64,000 nucleotides of DNA from positions 248,001 to 312,000 of the forward strand of contig CAXXSI010000030.1 in the NCBI GenBank assembly GCA_963669285.2, written 5' to 3'. Each line of letters starts with the position of its first letter. The stretch's first letter is position 1. The position numbers were made by a program, and so were the translations under genes. Under the pieces are notes generated by a model that worked only from the letters and a program-made list of their open reading frames with translations, ran no database searches and was not told the origin of the DNA. Of this stretch, positions 18,805 to 27,499 are shown in pieces. This stretch comes from JAWKWH01 sp963669285 (GTDB lineage Bacteria > Pseudomonadota > Alphaproteobacteria > Rhizobiales > Rhizobiaceae).

Positions 18805-19898
18805 GTGACAAAACGACATTAGGTGAAGACGGTTCGCAGGGCGAACCGGAAAACAGCGGCGATTCTTCCGACCAGTCCGCGGACGGGCAAAGTACCCCCG
18901 CGACCGATCCGGTCGCAAAACAGACCCTGTTTTCGCGAATTGCGCATTTCTTCAAACCCAGGAACGGTTCGAGCCTGCGCGACGACATCGCCGATGCGTT
19001 GTCGGAGAAAACCGCCGATTCCTCATCTTTTTCGGCAGCAGAGAAAGCAATGCTGCACAACATCCTGCGCTTGCGCGAGGCACGCGTTGATGACGTGATG
19101 ATCCCGCGCGCGGAAATCGAGGCCATCGAGCAGTCAACACCGCTTGGTGAATTGCTGGATGTGTTCGAGAAATCCGGTCACTCGCGAATGCCGGTCTATC
19201 GCGATACATTGGATGATCCCCGCGGAATGGTGCACATACGCGATGTCGTTGCATTTCTGACCCGGGCATCGCGTCAGAAAAAACGCAACCGCCGCAGCTC
19301 TACCAAGGAACCAGTCCGAAACGGCAGCGCCAAACCGCATTCGGCAACGGGCAAGATCAATCTGGCAAATGTCGACCTTGCCAAGTCGATCGGCGAATTG
19401 AACCTCACGCGCCCGGTGCTGTTTGTACCGCCATCCATGCTTGCCGCTGATTTGATGAGCCGGATGCAAGCCGCGAGAATTCAGATGGCCTTGGTCATTG
19501 ACGAATATGGCGGCACCGACGGTTTGATATCCCTGGAAGACATTGTCGAGATGGTCGTGGGCGATATCGAGGATGAGCACGATGATGATGAAGCGCTTAT
19601 CGCCAAGGCCGGCGAAGGCATTTTTGTCGTCGATGCCAAGGCCGAGATCGAGGAGGTAGCCGAAATGATCGGTGCATCCTTTAATGCCGGTGAGCATCTG
19701 GACGATGTCGACACGATCGGCGGCATGATCTTCAACGCACTTGGCCGCATACCGGCTCGCGGCGAGGTCGTTCAGGCAATACCCGGCTTTGAGTTTCACG
19801 TTCTCGAAGCCGATCCGAGGCGTATCAAGCGCGTTCGCATCGTTCAGGGAAGAACCGCTGATCGCCGCCGAAGGGTTCATCGCGCCCAAGGCGAATGA
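18801..19898 (+). CDS. CorC/TlyC-type CBS-domain protein (YbeX-like)
   Basis: 365 residues. After an acidic, Ser-rich N-terminus the conserved VDDVMIPRAEIEAIE opens two CBS domains, the second with LVIDEYGGTDGLISLEDIVEMVVGDI, followed by a CorC_HlyC transporter-associated domain. These soluble proteins are linked to Mg/Co handling and ribosome maintenance. A basic insert (SRQKKRNRRSS) lies between the CBS repeats. It overlaps ybeY and precedes lnt by 77 bases. Confidence 0.9.
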   Translation: MSDKTTLGEDGSQGEPENSGDSSDQSADGQSTPATDPVAKQTLFSRIAHFFKPRNGSSLRDDIADALSEKTADSSSFSAAEKAMLHNILRLREARVDDVMIPRAEIEAIEQSTPLGELLDVFEKSGHSRMPVYRDTLDDPRGMVHIRDVVAFLTRASRQKKRNRRSSTKEPVRNGSAKPHSATGKINLANVDLAKSIGELNLTRPVLFVPPSMLAADLMSRMQAARIQMALVIDEYGGTDGLISLEDIVEMVVGDIEDEHDDDEALIAKAGEGIFVVDAKAEIEEVAEMIGASFNAGEHLDDVDTIGGMIFNALGRIPARGEVVQAIPGFEFHVLEADPRRIKRVRIVQGRTADRRRRVHRAQGE

Positions 19899-19975
19899 TA
19901 TCGCCGGTGTTTCGCTCCCGCTGACCAACCGCCGTGTGATATGTCTTTCTTGGTGATTCGCCGGGAAGAGTTGGC

Positions 19976-21553
19976 ATGGAAAACATCGCGGGCAGGATCG
20001 TGCTGCTTTGGGGTTGGCGGCGGGCGGCAACGGCATTCATTGCCGGAGCCATTGCGGTATTCGCGCAGGCTCCTTTTGACTTCTTTGCCGTTTGCTTTGT
20101 CTCGTTCCCCATTTTGGTCTGGTTGCTGGATGGTGCTGCCTCGGAGGGCGGGAAGGGCATATTCAGCAGGCTGATGCCGGCTTTTGTCACCGGCTGGTGG
20201 TTCGGATTCGGCTATTTTCTTGCCGGTTTGTGGTGGATCGGTAATGCGCTTCTGGTGGAAGCCGACGAGTTTGCCTGGGCGCTGCCGCTGGCAATTATTC
20301 TTCTGCCGGCTTGCCTCGCCCTGTTTTACGGCCTGGCTGCCGCCATGGCGCGGATTATCTGGGCCAACGACATTGGCCGAATTGCGGCAATCGCGGCCGG
20401 ATTTGGATTGGCCGAATGGCTGCGCTCGGTTCTGTTCACCGGATTTCCGTGGAACGCAATCGGGTATGCGGCAATGCCTGTGCCGCTTTTTATGCAACCC
20501 GTGGCCGAGATCGGACTGTACGGCGTGAACGCTGTCGCTGTCTTCGTTTTTACGATGCCGGCATTGTTGGGATCCCGTCGCGACCGATTGAAGGGCTTGG
20601 TCGCTGTCATCACGATCGTTGCGGTCGCTGCCGGCTATGGCGCATGGCGGATGGGTCTTCAACCGGCTGACACAAGCCAGAGCATCGCAGTGCGGATTGT
20701 TCAGCCGTCAATTGACCAAACGGGAAAGTGGGACCGGTCATTGCGCGATTCCATATTCTCGTCGCAGATCGAATTGTCGGCACGAGAACCCGAAGGGGAT
20801 AATCGGCCGCCGGATTTGATTGTCTGGCCCGAGACATCAGTCCCGTTTTTATTCACTGATCGACCGGATGCCCTGGTCGCTATTGGTGATCTGCTTGACG
20901 AGGAGCAGATCCTCCTGGCCGGTGCCGTGCGTGTCGAAGCCGGTGCGGGCGATGCGCCGCGTTACTACAATTCCATCGTCGCGATTGATGGAAGTGGTGA
21001 GATTGTCGCCGCGGCAGACAAGGTTCACCTCGTGCCATTTGGAGAGTACCTGCCATTCGGCGACTTTTTGCGATCTTTGGGTTTGCGCGAGTTGGTCACC
21101 GCTCCGGGACTTTTTACTGCCGGATCCAACCGGCGCCTTCTTGAACTGTGGGACAAGATTAGGCTGTTGCCGATGATCTGCTACGAGATCATTTTTCCCG
21201 GCGAACTGGCCGGCGCCGAGCACGCACAGGTCATACTGAACGTCACCAATGACGCGTGGTACGGCAATACACCCGGCCCCTATCAGCACTTCCGTCAAGC
21301 CCAGGTGCGCGCCGTGGAGGCTGGATTGCCGCTCATAAGGGCGGCAAACAACGGGATATCAGCTGTTGTCGATGCCCATGGCAGGGTTGTTGACGCCTTT
21401 GGCCTCAATGCAGTCGGCAGTCTTGACGCAGAATTGATCGTCGGGCGCATTCCCGTCGGTAGCCACCGAAACTACACGTTTTTAGCGATTATATTGATTT
21501 TTTCTACTATTGCGAGTATTAGACAGCTGTTAGTTAGGAATAACGCGAATTGA
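19976..21553 (+). CDS. lnt: Apolipoprotein N-acyltransferase
   Basis: 525 residues. Several N-terminal transmembrane helices precede a carbon-nitrogen hydrolase domain with the Glu-Lys-Cys triad: VWPETSVPF (Glu), DKVHLVPFGEYLP (Lys), MICYEIIFPGE (Cys). It N-acylates the lipid-modified Cys of lipoproteins at the inner membrane. A last hydrophobic helix (FLAIILIFSTIASI) sits at the C-terminus. End of the miaB-lnt block. Confidence 0.95.
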   Translation: MENIAGRIVLLWGWRRAATAFIAGAIAVFAQAPFDFFAVCFVSFPILVWLLDGAASEGGKGIFSRLMPAFVTGWWFGFGYFLAGLWWIGNALLVEADEFAWALPLAIILLPACLALFYGLAAAMARIIWANDIGRIAAIAAGFGLAEWLRSVLFTGFPWNAIGYAAMPVPLFMQPVAEIGLYGVNAVAVFVFTMPALLGSRRDRLKGLVAVITIVAVAAGYGAWRMGLQPADTSQSIAVRIVQPSIDQTGKWDRSLRDSIFSSQIELSAREPEGDNRPPDLIVWPETSVPFLFTDRPDALVAIGDLLDEEQILLAGAVRVEAGAGDAPRYYNSIVAIDGSGEIVAAADKVHLVPFGEYLPFGDFLRSLGLRELVTAPGLFTAGSNRRLLELWDKIRLLPMICYEIIFPGELAGAEHAQVILNVTNDAWYGNTPGPYQHFRQAQVRAVEAGLPLIRAANNGISAVVDAHGRVVDAFGLNAVGSLDAELIVGRIPVGSHRNYTFLAIILIFSTIASIRQLLVRNNAN

Positions 21554-21587
21554 CGGCTCTTCGTTCGCGTCACATACTGCTTCGGTT

Positions 21588-21605
21588 CCGTTTCGTAAGA
21601 AACGG
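21588..21605 (+). terminator. Possible hairpin after lnt
   Basis: CCGTTTC-GTAA-GAAACGG, a perfect 7-base-pair stem with a tetraloop. No T tract follows, so it may stabilise the lnt 3' end or shape the leader of the next gene rather than terminate. Confidence 0.35.
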
Positions 21606-21682
21606 CGCTCCTCGTCCTTCCGCCGCAAAACATGAACGGGTGGGGAAAACAAAACGGAAGCCGTACAAACGGTTAGGAAGCT

Positions 21683-22096
21683 ATGATCGCGAACAAGAAA
21701 AAGCCAAATCCGATCGATATACACGTGGGTAGTCGAATCCGGTTACGCCGGAATATGCTGAGCATGAGCCAGGAAAAACTCGGCGAAGGTTTAGGCATTA
21801 CATTTCAGCAAATTCAGAAATACGAAAAAGGTACGAACAGGGTTGGGGCGAGCCGTCTTCAGGCGATTTCCACTGTTCTTGGAGTACCGGTGTCGTTTTT
21901 CTTTGAGGATGCACCTGGTCATGATCCGACCGGCGCTCAGGGAATGGCTGAAGATAATTCGACAAGCTATGTGGTTGATTTTCTCAACAGCGCGGAGGGT
22001 TTGCAGCTCAACCGCTCATTTGTGAAAATTACTGATAGCAAGGTCCGGAAGAAAATTATCGATCTTGTGAAGGCGTTGTCAGCCGAATCTGATTGA
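21683..22096 (+). CDS. XRE-family helix-turn-helix regulator (PraR/PhrR-like)
   Basis: 137 residues. The HTH spans about 13-67 (IDIHVGSRIRLRRNMLSMSQ, then ITFQQIQKYEKGTNRVGASRLQ). A variable tail of about 60 residues ends VRKKIIDLVKALSAESD. Rhizobial regulators of this type (PraR in Rhizobium leguminosarum, PhrR in Sinorhizobium) repress attachment or quorum-sensing genes or respond to acid. I assign by architecture and by location between lnt and metK, not by a search. Confidence 0.82.
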   Translation: MIANKKKPNPIDIHVGSRIRLRRNMLSMSQEKLGEGLGITFQQIQKYEKGTNRVGASRLQAISTVLGVPVSFFFEDAPGHDPTGAQGMAEDNSTSYVVDFLNSAEGLQLNRSFVKITDSKVRKKIIDLVKALSAESD

Positions 22097-22121
22097 CAGC
22101 TAAATATTGGACGATTGCAAT

Positions 22122-22145
22122 CCGATCCCCAATGTTGGGGATCGG
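22122..22145 (+). repeat. Perfect inverted repeat downstream of the XRE gene
   Basis: CCGATCCCCA-ATGT-TGGGGATCGG: 10-base arms with a 4-base loop, 26 bases after the regulator stop. No T run follows. It could be an RNA hairpin ending the regulator transcript or a DNA operator; the perfect symmetry fits either. Confidence 0.5.
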
Positions 22146-22201
22146 CTGGATCGTTGTTGCATACAAGATGCGATCAAATCAGCCAAACCGGCAAGCTTTG
22201 C

Positions 22202-22229
22202 TTGACGGAACGGCTCTGACTTGTCTAAC
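22202..22229 (+). promoter_or_regulatory. Candidate metK promoter
   Basis: TTGACG (22202-22207), 16-base spacer, TCTAAC (22224-22229). The -35 matches consensus at five of six positions, the -10 at four of six. It would produce a leader of about 135 bases. Confidence 0.3.
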
Positions 22230-22372
22230 AGATGCGCCCGAAGCTATGGCGCATGAACTTTTCTACTCGCCGTAAGGTCTGCGCTCTTGCTTTTGTCCGC
22301 CGGTAGTCAATCGGTGGCAGCGGTGTCCGGCCGCTTGTTCCGGAACAGATTCTATTTCAAGAGGGGTATCCC
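22230..22372 (+). promoter_or_regulatory. Structured metK 5' leader
   Basis: At least three possible hairpins precede the metK GTG: ATGCGCC / GGCGCAT at 22232-22254 (9-base loop); CCGCCG / CGGTGG around 22300-22320 with one G-U pair; and CCGG / CCGG around 22328-22345. SAM-binding riboswitches regulate metK in several bacteria, but I do not see the SAM-II or SAM/SAH consensus here. Function is open. Confidence 0.35.
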
Positions 22373-23636
22373 GTGGCGCGTGGCGACTATTTCTTTACCA
22401 GCGAATCGGTTTCTGAAGGTCATCCCGACAAGGTTTGTGACCGTATTTCGGATGAGATTGTAGATCTGATCTATCGCGAAGCGCGAAAGACCGGAATGGA
22501 TCCCTGGAAGGTCCGTGTGGCTTGCGAAACCCTGACCACGACAAATCGTGTTGTCATTGCCGGTGAGGTCAGGGTTCCCGAAACGCTGTTTAAGAGAAAA
22601 GACGGCGAACTGGTGAAAGATGCCGCCGGCAATCCGGTCATCAATCCTTCCAGATTCCGCTCCGCAGCCCGCCGCGCCATACGCGGCAATCGGATACGAA
22701 CAGTCGGGTTTCCACTGGAAAACGGCAAAGATCGATGTGCTTTTGCATGTGCAGTCCCCGGATATCGGCCAAGGCGTCGACAGCGCTGCCGATCGCCAGG
22801 GAGAAGAGGGCGCCGGTGACCAGGGAATTATGTTTGGCTATGCATGTCGCGAAACCCCTGAACTCATGCCCGCGCCGATCTATTACAGCCACAAGATCCT
22901 TGAGGAACTTGCCGCTGCCCGCCACGCCGGCGAAGGCGATGCCGCAGGGCTTGGGCCGGATTCCAAGAGCCAGGTCACTGTGCGCTACCGGGACGGCAAG
23001 CCGGATGCGGTCACTGAAATCGTGTTGTCGACCCAGCATCTGGATGAAAGCTGGGAGTCGGACGATGTGCGTCGCGTTGTCGAACCGTACGTGCGTTCCG
23101 CACTGAACGGGTTGGAGATCGCCGAAGACTGCAACTGGTTCGTAAACCCCACAGGCAAGTTTGTTGTTGGCGGACCGGACGGCGATGCCGGACTGACCGG
23201 CCGCAAGATTATCGTCGACACATACGGCGGTGCGGCTCCCCACGGCGGCGGCGCGTTTTCGGGCAAGGATACCACCAAGGTCGATCGGTCGGCGGCCTAC
23301 GCTGCCCGTTACCTCGCCAAGAACGTTGTGGCGGCAAAACTGGCGGACAGGTGCACAATTCAGCTGTCCTACGCCATCGGCGTGGCCCAACCATTGTCGG
23401 TCTATGTCAATCTGCACGGCACCGGCAAGGTGGAAGAAGAAAAGCTTGAGGACGCGCTGCGCAAAGTGATGGATTTGTCACCCAGCGGTATCCGCAAACA
23501 TCTCGATCTCAACAAGCCGATCTACGCCAAAACCTCGGCCTATGGCCACTTCGGTCGAAAAACAGGGCGTGATGGTTCGTTCTCTTGGGAGAAAACTGAT
23601 CTGGTCAAGAAGCTGAAGCAGGCGGTTTCCGAATAA
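22373..23636 (+). CDS. metK: S-adenosylmethionine synthase, reading frame broken by a one-base insertion
   Basis: MetK makes SAM from methionine and ATP. Start GTG 22373 with GAGGGG upstream. The first frame gives a normal N-terminus (FFTSESVSEGHPDKVCDRIS) up to SAARRAIR at about 22684; the correct continuation (AIGYEQSGFHWKTAKIDVLL) is in the next frame from 22686. Removing one G from the pair at 22685-22686 restores a 420-residue protein with GDQGIMFGYACRET, GGGAFSGKD and a normal C-terminus (GSFSWEKTDLVKKL). metK is essential in nearly all free-living bacteria, so an assembly error is more likely than a dead gene. Confidence 0.93.
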
Positions 23637-23652
23637 ACCGCCGTCATGCGAT

Positions 23653-24351
23653 ATGACATCTGACAGGCCTGAGCGATCGACGGAAGCCTTTTTTGGCCGA
23701 CGGCGCGGCAAGGCTTTAAGAGCAAACCAGGCCGCATCTCTCGGTCGCTGTTTGGACAAGCTTGCAATCGACCTGCAGTCACCGGGCCCCGAAGACATGC
23801 GCAAGCTCTTTGCAGCCAATGTCGAGACGACGCATCTTGAGATCGGGTTCGGCGGCGGCGAGCATTTGCTTCACCGGTTGAGTATGTACACGCGATCCGG
23901 TTTCATAGGTGTCGAGCCATTCGTCAACGGAATGGCCAAGCTGGCCGCCGCAATCGACGGAAACATCCCGGGCAACCTGCGTCTTTACGATGATGACGCA
24001 ACGCGTCTGCTGGACTGGTTGCCGGAAAACTCGATCGACGGGATAGACCTTCTTTATCCGGATCCATGGCCTAAAAAGAAGCACTGGAAACGCCGGTTCG
24101 TCAGCCGGACAAATCTGGATCGATTCGCACGTGTCATGAAATCCGGAGCGGTTTTCCGCTTCGCATCGGATATCGATACCTATGTCAACTGGACGTTGCT
24201 GCATTGCCGTGCGCACGGCTCGTTTCAATGGCTTGCACAGACGTCGGCCGATTGGAATGAACCGTTTTCCGACTGGCCGGGGACGCGATACGAGGCCAAG
24301 GCGCTGCGTGAGGGAAGACAGCCCGCCTATCTGCGTTTCCGTCGGCGCTGA
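23653..24351 (+). CDS. trmB: tRNA (guanine-N7)-methyltransferase
   Basis: 232 residues. SAM-binding motif LEIGFGGGEHLLH; family signature LLYPDPWPKKKHWKRRFV; C-terminal GTRYEAKAL. It methylates G46 in tRNA variable loops. It lies 16 bases after metK, a common pairing that links the SAM producer to a SAM user, so co-transcription is likely. Confidence 0.95.
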   Translation: MTSDRPERSTEAFFGRRRGKALRANQAASLGRCLDKLAIDLQSPGPEDMRKLFAANVETTHLEIGFGGGEHLLHRLSMYTRSGFIGVEPFVNGMAKLAAAIDGNIPGNLRLYDDDATRLLDWLPENSIDGIDLLYPDPWPKKKHWKRRFVSRTNLDRFARVMKSGAVFRFASDIDTYVNWTLLHCRAHGSFQWLAQTSADWNEPFSDWPGTRYEAKALREGRQPAYLRFRRR

Positions 24352-24391
24352 CGCCGATTGCATATTATTCAACAAGGCCGGCCGGCGGTGC

Positions 24392-24420
24392 TTGCATCGG
24401 CATGCGTTTAGGCCTATATC
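24392..24420 (+). promoter_or_regulatory. Candidate promoter for the rimP-nusA-infB operon
   Basis: TTGCAT (24392-24397), 17-base spacer, TATATC (24415-24420). Predicted start near 24427, about 20 bases before the terminator hairpin at 24448. Spacing is ideal; the hexamers are good but not perfect. Confidence 0.5.
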
Positions 24421-24447
24421 ACGCGTAAATTCTTGGTCGATCAGACG

Positions 24448-24480
24448 AAGAGTGGGTCCACCCGGTCCCGCTCTTTTTTG
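24448..24480 (+). terminator. Intrinsic terminator or attenuator just upstream of rimP
   Basis: AGAGTGGGTCC / GGTCCCGCTCT with loop ACCC: 11 positions, one T-T mismatch and one G-T pair, followed by six T (24474-24479). It lies about 100 bases past the trmB stop and 37 bases before the rimP start. With a likely promoter immediately upstream it would make an attenuator rather than just the end of metK-trmB. Confidence 0.7.
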
Positions 24481-24516
24481 TTACCAATAATGGAATCGAC
24501 CGATTGGAGAAACAGT

Positions 24517-25158
24517 TTGAGCGAAGCGCTGACCAATATGGATGTTGCGCAATTTGAAACCGATGACCGTCTTGTTCGCGAGACTGGCGTCGATGCGCGT
24601 ATAGCATCCATCATTGGGCCGGTGTTGAAGCCGATGGGATTTCGTCTGGTCAGGGTGAGGTTATCGGGCCAGAACGGATTGACCTTGCAAATCATGGCCG
24701 AGCGTCCGGACGGCTCGATGACGGTTGAGGATTGCGAGGAGCTGAGCAGGGCGATTTCACCCGTCCTTGATGTCGAAGACCCTGTCCAGCAGGCTTACCA
24801 TCTCGAGATTTCCTCACCCGGTATTGACCGGCCGCTGGTGCGCAAGTCGGATTTCTCCGATTGGCTGGGTCATCTGGCAAAGGTTGAGACGACAATACTG
24901 GTCGCGGATCGCAAGCGATTCCGCGGTCGTATCGCCGAGGCTGACGACAGCGGGATTGTGATTGAGCGCGACTCGGCAAGCTACGGAGACGAGCCAAGCG
25001 TACGTATTCCATACGACACAATTGGCGAGGCGAAGCTGATCCTGACCGACGATCTGGTCAGGGAGGCACTGAAAGAAGACAGGAAGCAGAGGCAACAACG
25101 CAAGAAGGACCGGCGCAAGGGTGGCCGGTCGGAAGCTGCCTCCGAAACCGGAAACTGA
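24517..25158 (+). CDS. rimP: Ribosome maturation factor RimP
   Basis: 213 residues from TTG 24517, preferred because GGAGA lies six bases upstream. ATG 24490 and GTG/ATG sites further upstream are closer to or inside the terminator hairpin; ATG 24538 is another option. RimP blocks are clear: GVDARIASIIGPVLKPMGF, DCEELSRAISPVLDVEDP, YHLEISSPGIDRPL. The tail is very basic (RKQRQQRKKDRRKGGRS). It aids 30S assembly. First gene of the nusA operon as in most bacteria. Confidence 0.92.
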   Translation: MSEALTNMDVAQFETDDRLVRETGVDARIASIIGPVLKPMGFRLVRVRLSGQNGLTLQIMAERPDGSMTVEDCEELSRAISPVLDVEDPVQQAYHLEISSPGIDRPLVRKSDFSDWLGHLAKVETTILVADRKRFRGRIAEADDSGIVIERDSASYGDEPSVRIPYDTIGEAKLILTDDLVREALKEDRKQRQQRKKDRRKGGRSEAASETGN

Positions 25159-25214
25159 ATTTGACCGTATCGCGGCCAGGTGGTCGCGCCGTAATAGATG
25201 CCAGGGAGACAACG

Positions 25215-26828
25215 ATGGCAGTTAGTGCAAACAGGCTTGAACTCATCCAGATTGCGGATGCAGTGGCCCGGGAAAAATCGATCGACAAGGATATCGTCAT
25301 CGAGGCGATGGCCGATGCTATCCAGAAGGCTGCCCGCTCGCGCTATGGTCAGGAGACCAATATTCGCACCGATATCAACCCGACCACCGGCGAAATGAAG
25401 CTTCAGCGCCTGATGGAGGTGGTTGAGAACGTCGACGAGCCTGCGATACAGATTTCGCTGGAAGATGCACGCCACCGCAACCCCGATGCGCAGGTTGGCG
25501 ACTCCATCGCCGAGCAACTGCCGCCGATGGACTTCGGTCGCATCGCCGCGCAATCGGCCAAACAGGTCATCGTCCAGAAAGTTCGCGAAGCCGAACGCGA
25601 CAGGCAATTCGAGGAATACAAGGATCGTATCGGCGAGATCGTCAACGGCACGGTCAAGCGTGTCGAATACGGCAATGTCATTATCGACCTGGGCCGCGGC
25701 GAGGCGATCATTCGGCGCGACGAGATGATCCCGCGCGAGAACTTCAAATATGGCGACCGCGTGCGTGCCTATGTCTATGATGTCCGGCGCGAACAGCGCG
25801 GCCCGCAGATTTTCCTGTCGCGAACCCATCCGCAGTTCATGACCAAGCTTTTTACCATGGAAGTACCGGAAATCTACGACGGCATTATCGAAATTCGCTC
25901 CGTTGCGCGCGACCCGGGCTCTCGGGCCAAGATCGCGGTAATATCGCGCGATTCCTCGATAGATCCGGTTGGAGCATGTGTCGGTATGAGGGGCAGCCGT
26001 GTACAGGCGGTGGTTGGCGAGCTTCAGGGTGAGAAAATCGACATCATTCCGTGGAACGACAACGCTGCCTCGTTCATCGTCAACGCATTGCAGCCCGCCG
26101 AAGTGGCCAAGGTTGTTCTCGACGAGGACGCGGAGCGCATCGAGGTCGTCGTGCCGGATGAACAGCTGTCACTGGCCATCGGCCGTCGCGGCCAGAACGT
26201 CCGTCTTGCATCTCAGTTGACCGGCTGGGACATCGACATTCTCACCGAGGAAGAGGAATCGGCCCGTCGGCAGAAGGAGTTCGTCGAACGCTCGGCGCTG
26301 TTCATGGAAGCGCTCAATGTCGACGAGATGGTTGGACAGGTTCTGGCTTCCGAAGGGTTCACCAGCGTCGAGGAAGTCGCATATGTCGAATCGGATGAAA
26401 TCTCATCCATCGACGGTTTCGATGATGAGACTGCTGAAGAAATTCAGATGCGCGCCCGTGAGTATTTGGAGCGTATTGAAGCCGAATTCGATGCCAAGCG
26501 CACCGAACTTGGCGTTGAAGACGACTTGCGCGAGATACCCGGCATTACGACCGCAATCATGGTCACGCTTGGCGAAGATGAGGTCAAGACGATCGAGGAC
26601 TTCGCCGGCTACGCGGTCGATGACCTGGTCGGTTGGAAGGAGCGCAAGGACGGCGAGACAACGTTCTTCGACGGCGTGTTGACAAAACATGGCGTTTCCC
26701 GCGCCGATGCGGAGCAGATGGTTGTGGCCGCACGTATGCGGGTAGGCTGGATTACGGAAGAGGATCTGGTCGGCGAAGACGAAATCGAAGCGGTCGAAGA
26801 AACCGCCGCTTCGGCTGAAGCCGTTTAG
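25215..26828 (+). CDS. nusA: Transcription termination/antitermination factor NusA
   Basis: 537 residues from ATG 25215 (GGGAGACAACG upstream; a longer frame from 25161 lacks a site). Order: RNAP-binding N-domain (about 1-125), S1 domain (about 130-200, IGEIVNGTVKRVEYGNVIID), two KH domains (about 205-345, including IGRRGQNVRLASQLTGWDIDI), then two C-terminal helix-hairpin-helix acidic repeats ending in an acidic tail. NusA modulates pausing, termination and rRNA antitermination, and in some bacteria represses its own operon. Confidence 0.97.
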   Translation: MAVSANRLELIQIADAVAREKSIDKDIVIEAMADAIQKAARSRYGQETNIRTDINPTTGEMKLQRLMEVVENVDEPAIQISLEDARHRNPDAQVGDSIAEQLPPMDFGRIAAQSAKQVIVQKVREAERDRQFEEYKDRIGEIVNGTVKRVEYGNVIIDLGRGEAIIRRDEMIPRENFKYGDRVRAYVYDVRREQRGPQIFLSRTHPQFMTKLFTMEVPEIYDGIIEIRSVARDPGSRAKIAVISRDSSIDPVGACVGMRGSRVQAVVGELQGEKIDIIPWNDNAASFIVNALQPAEVAKVVLDEDAERIEVVVPDEQLSLAIGRRGQNVRLASQLTGWDIDILTEEEESARRQKEFVERSALFMEALNVDEMVGQVLASEGFTSVEEVAYVESDEISSIDGFDDETAEEIQMRAREYLERIEAEFDAKRTELGVEDDLREIPGITTAIMVTLGEDEVKTIEDFAGYAVDDLVGWKERKDGETTFFDGVLTKHGVSRADAEQMVVAARMRVGWITEEDLVGEDEIEAVEETAASAEAV

Positions 26829-26852
26829 GGTCGGAGGTGGTGTCTGTCCGGC

Positions 26853-27488
26853 ATGAACGATCGAACCTGCATCGTAACCCGAAACAACGGTGATCGCGAC
26901 CGGTTGATCAGATTTGTCGCCGGTCCGGATGGCAATGTTGTTCCCGATCTGAAGCAAAGCTTGCCCGGACGCGGCTGCTGGGTTACGGGAACCCGCGGAA
27001 ATGTGGACACCGCCGTACGCAAGAACCTTTTTGCGCGCGCATTACGGTCGGGCATCAAGCCGGATCGCGACCTCGGTTCGTTGGTGGATTCATTGATGAT
27101 GAAGTCCGCGCTCGGATCGATCGGACTTGCGCGCAAGGCAGGCGAGCTTGTTCTCGGCGCTGCCAAGGTGGAAGCGGCCGTTCGCAAGGGAGCGGCAGTT
27201 GCCGTTCTTCACGCAACGCAGGCGTCGGAGGACGGCGTTCGCAAGATTACCCAGGCTCGGCGGGCGGTAGCGCTGGCCGGCGGGCCCGTCATCGATGCAT
27301 ATAATCTCTTGTCCGAAGAGGATTTGAGTTTGGCATTGGGTGGTACAAATGTGATACATGCTGCCCTGCTGGAAGGTTCGGCAGGCAAAGCTGCACTTCG
27401 GCGCTTGGTTGCGCTCAAGCAATACCGGGAATATCCCGGAGGAAATGACCAGGATGTCACCGCCTCTCGGGACGGGCTGGCATCGTAA
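26853..27488 (+). CDS. YlxR (DUF448) - L7Ae-like fusion RNA-binding protein
   Basis: 211 residues. The N-terminal YlxR domain includes RTCIVTRNNGDRDRLIRFV and LPGRGCWVTG; the C-terminal part (from about residue 75) is a ribosomal L7Ae/L30e-like fold (ALGSIGLARKAGELVLGAAKVE). This fusion between nusA and infB is typical of alphaproteobacteria. It probably binds RNA or nucleoids; its exact role is not settled. Confidence 0.9.
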   Translation: MNDRTCIVTRNNGDRDRLIRFVAGPDGNVVPDLKQSLPGRGCWVTGTRGNVDTAVRKNLFARALRSGIKPDRDLGSLVDSLMMKSALGSIGLARKAGELVLGAAKVEAAVRKGAAVAVLHATQASEDGVRKITQARRAVALAGGPVIDAYNLLSEEDLSLALGGTNVIHAALLEGSAGKAALRRLVALKQYREYPGGNDQDVTASRDGLAS

Positions 27489-27499
27489 AAGGACTTGGA

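Noticed and set aside
22093..22275. 60-codon ORF between the XRE gene and metK
   Set aside because: It spans the palindrome and the candidate promoter; no protein-like sequence.
22230..22372. SAM-II or SAM/SAH riboswitch
   Set aside because: Looked for the conserved cores and did not find them; only generic hairpins remain.
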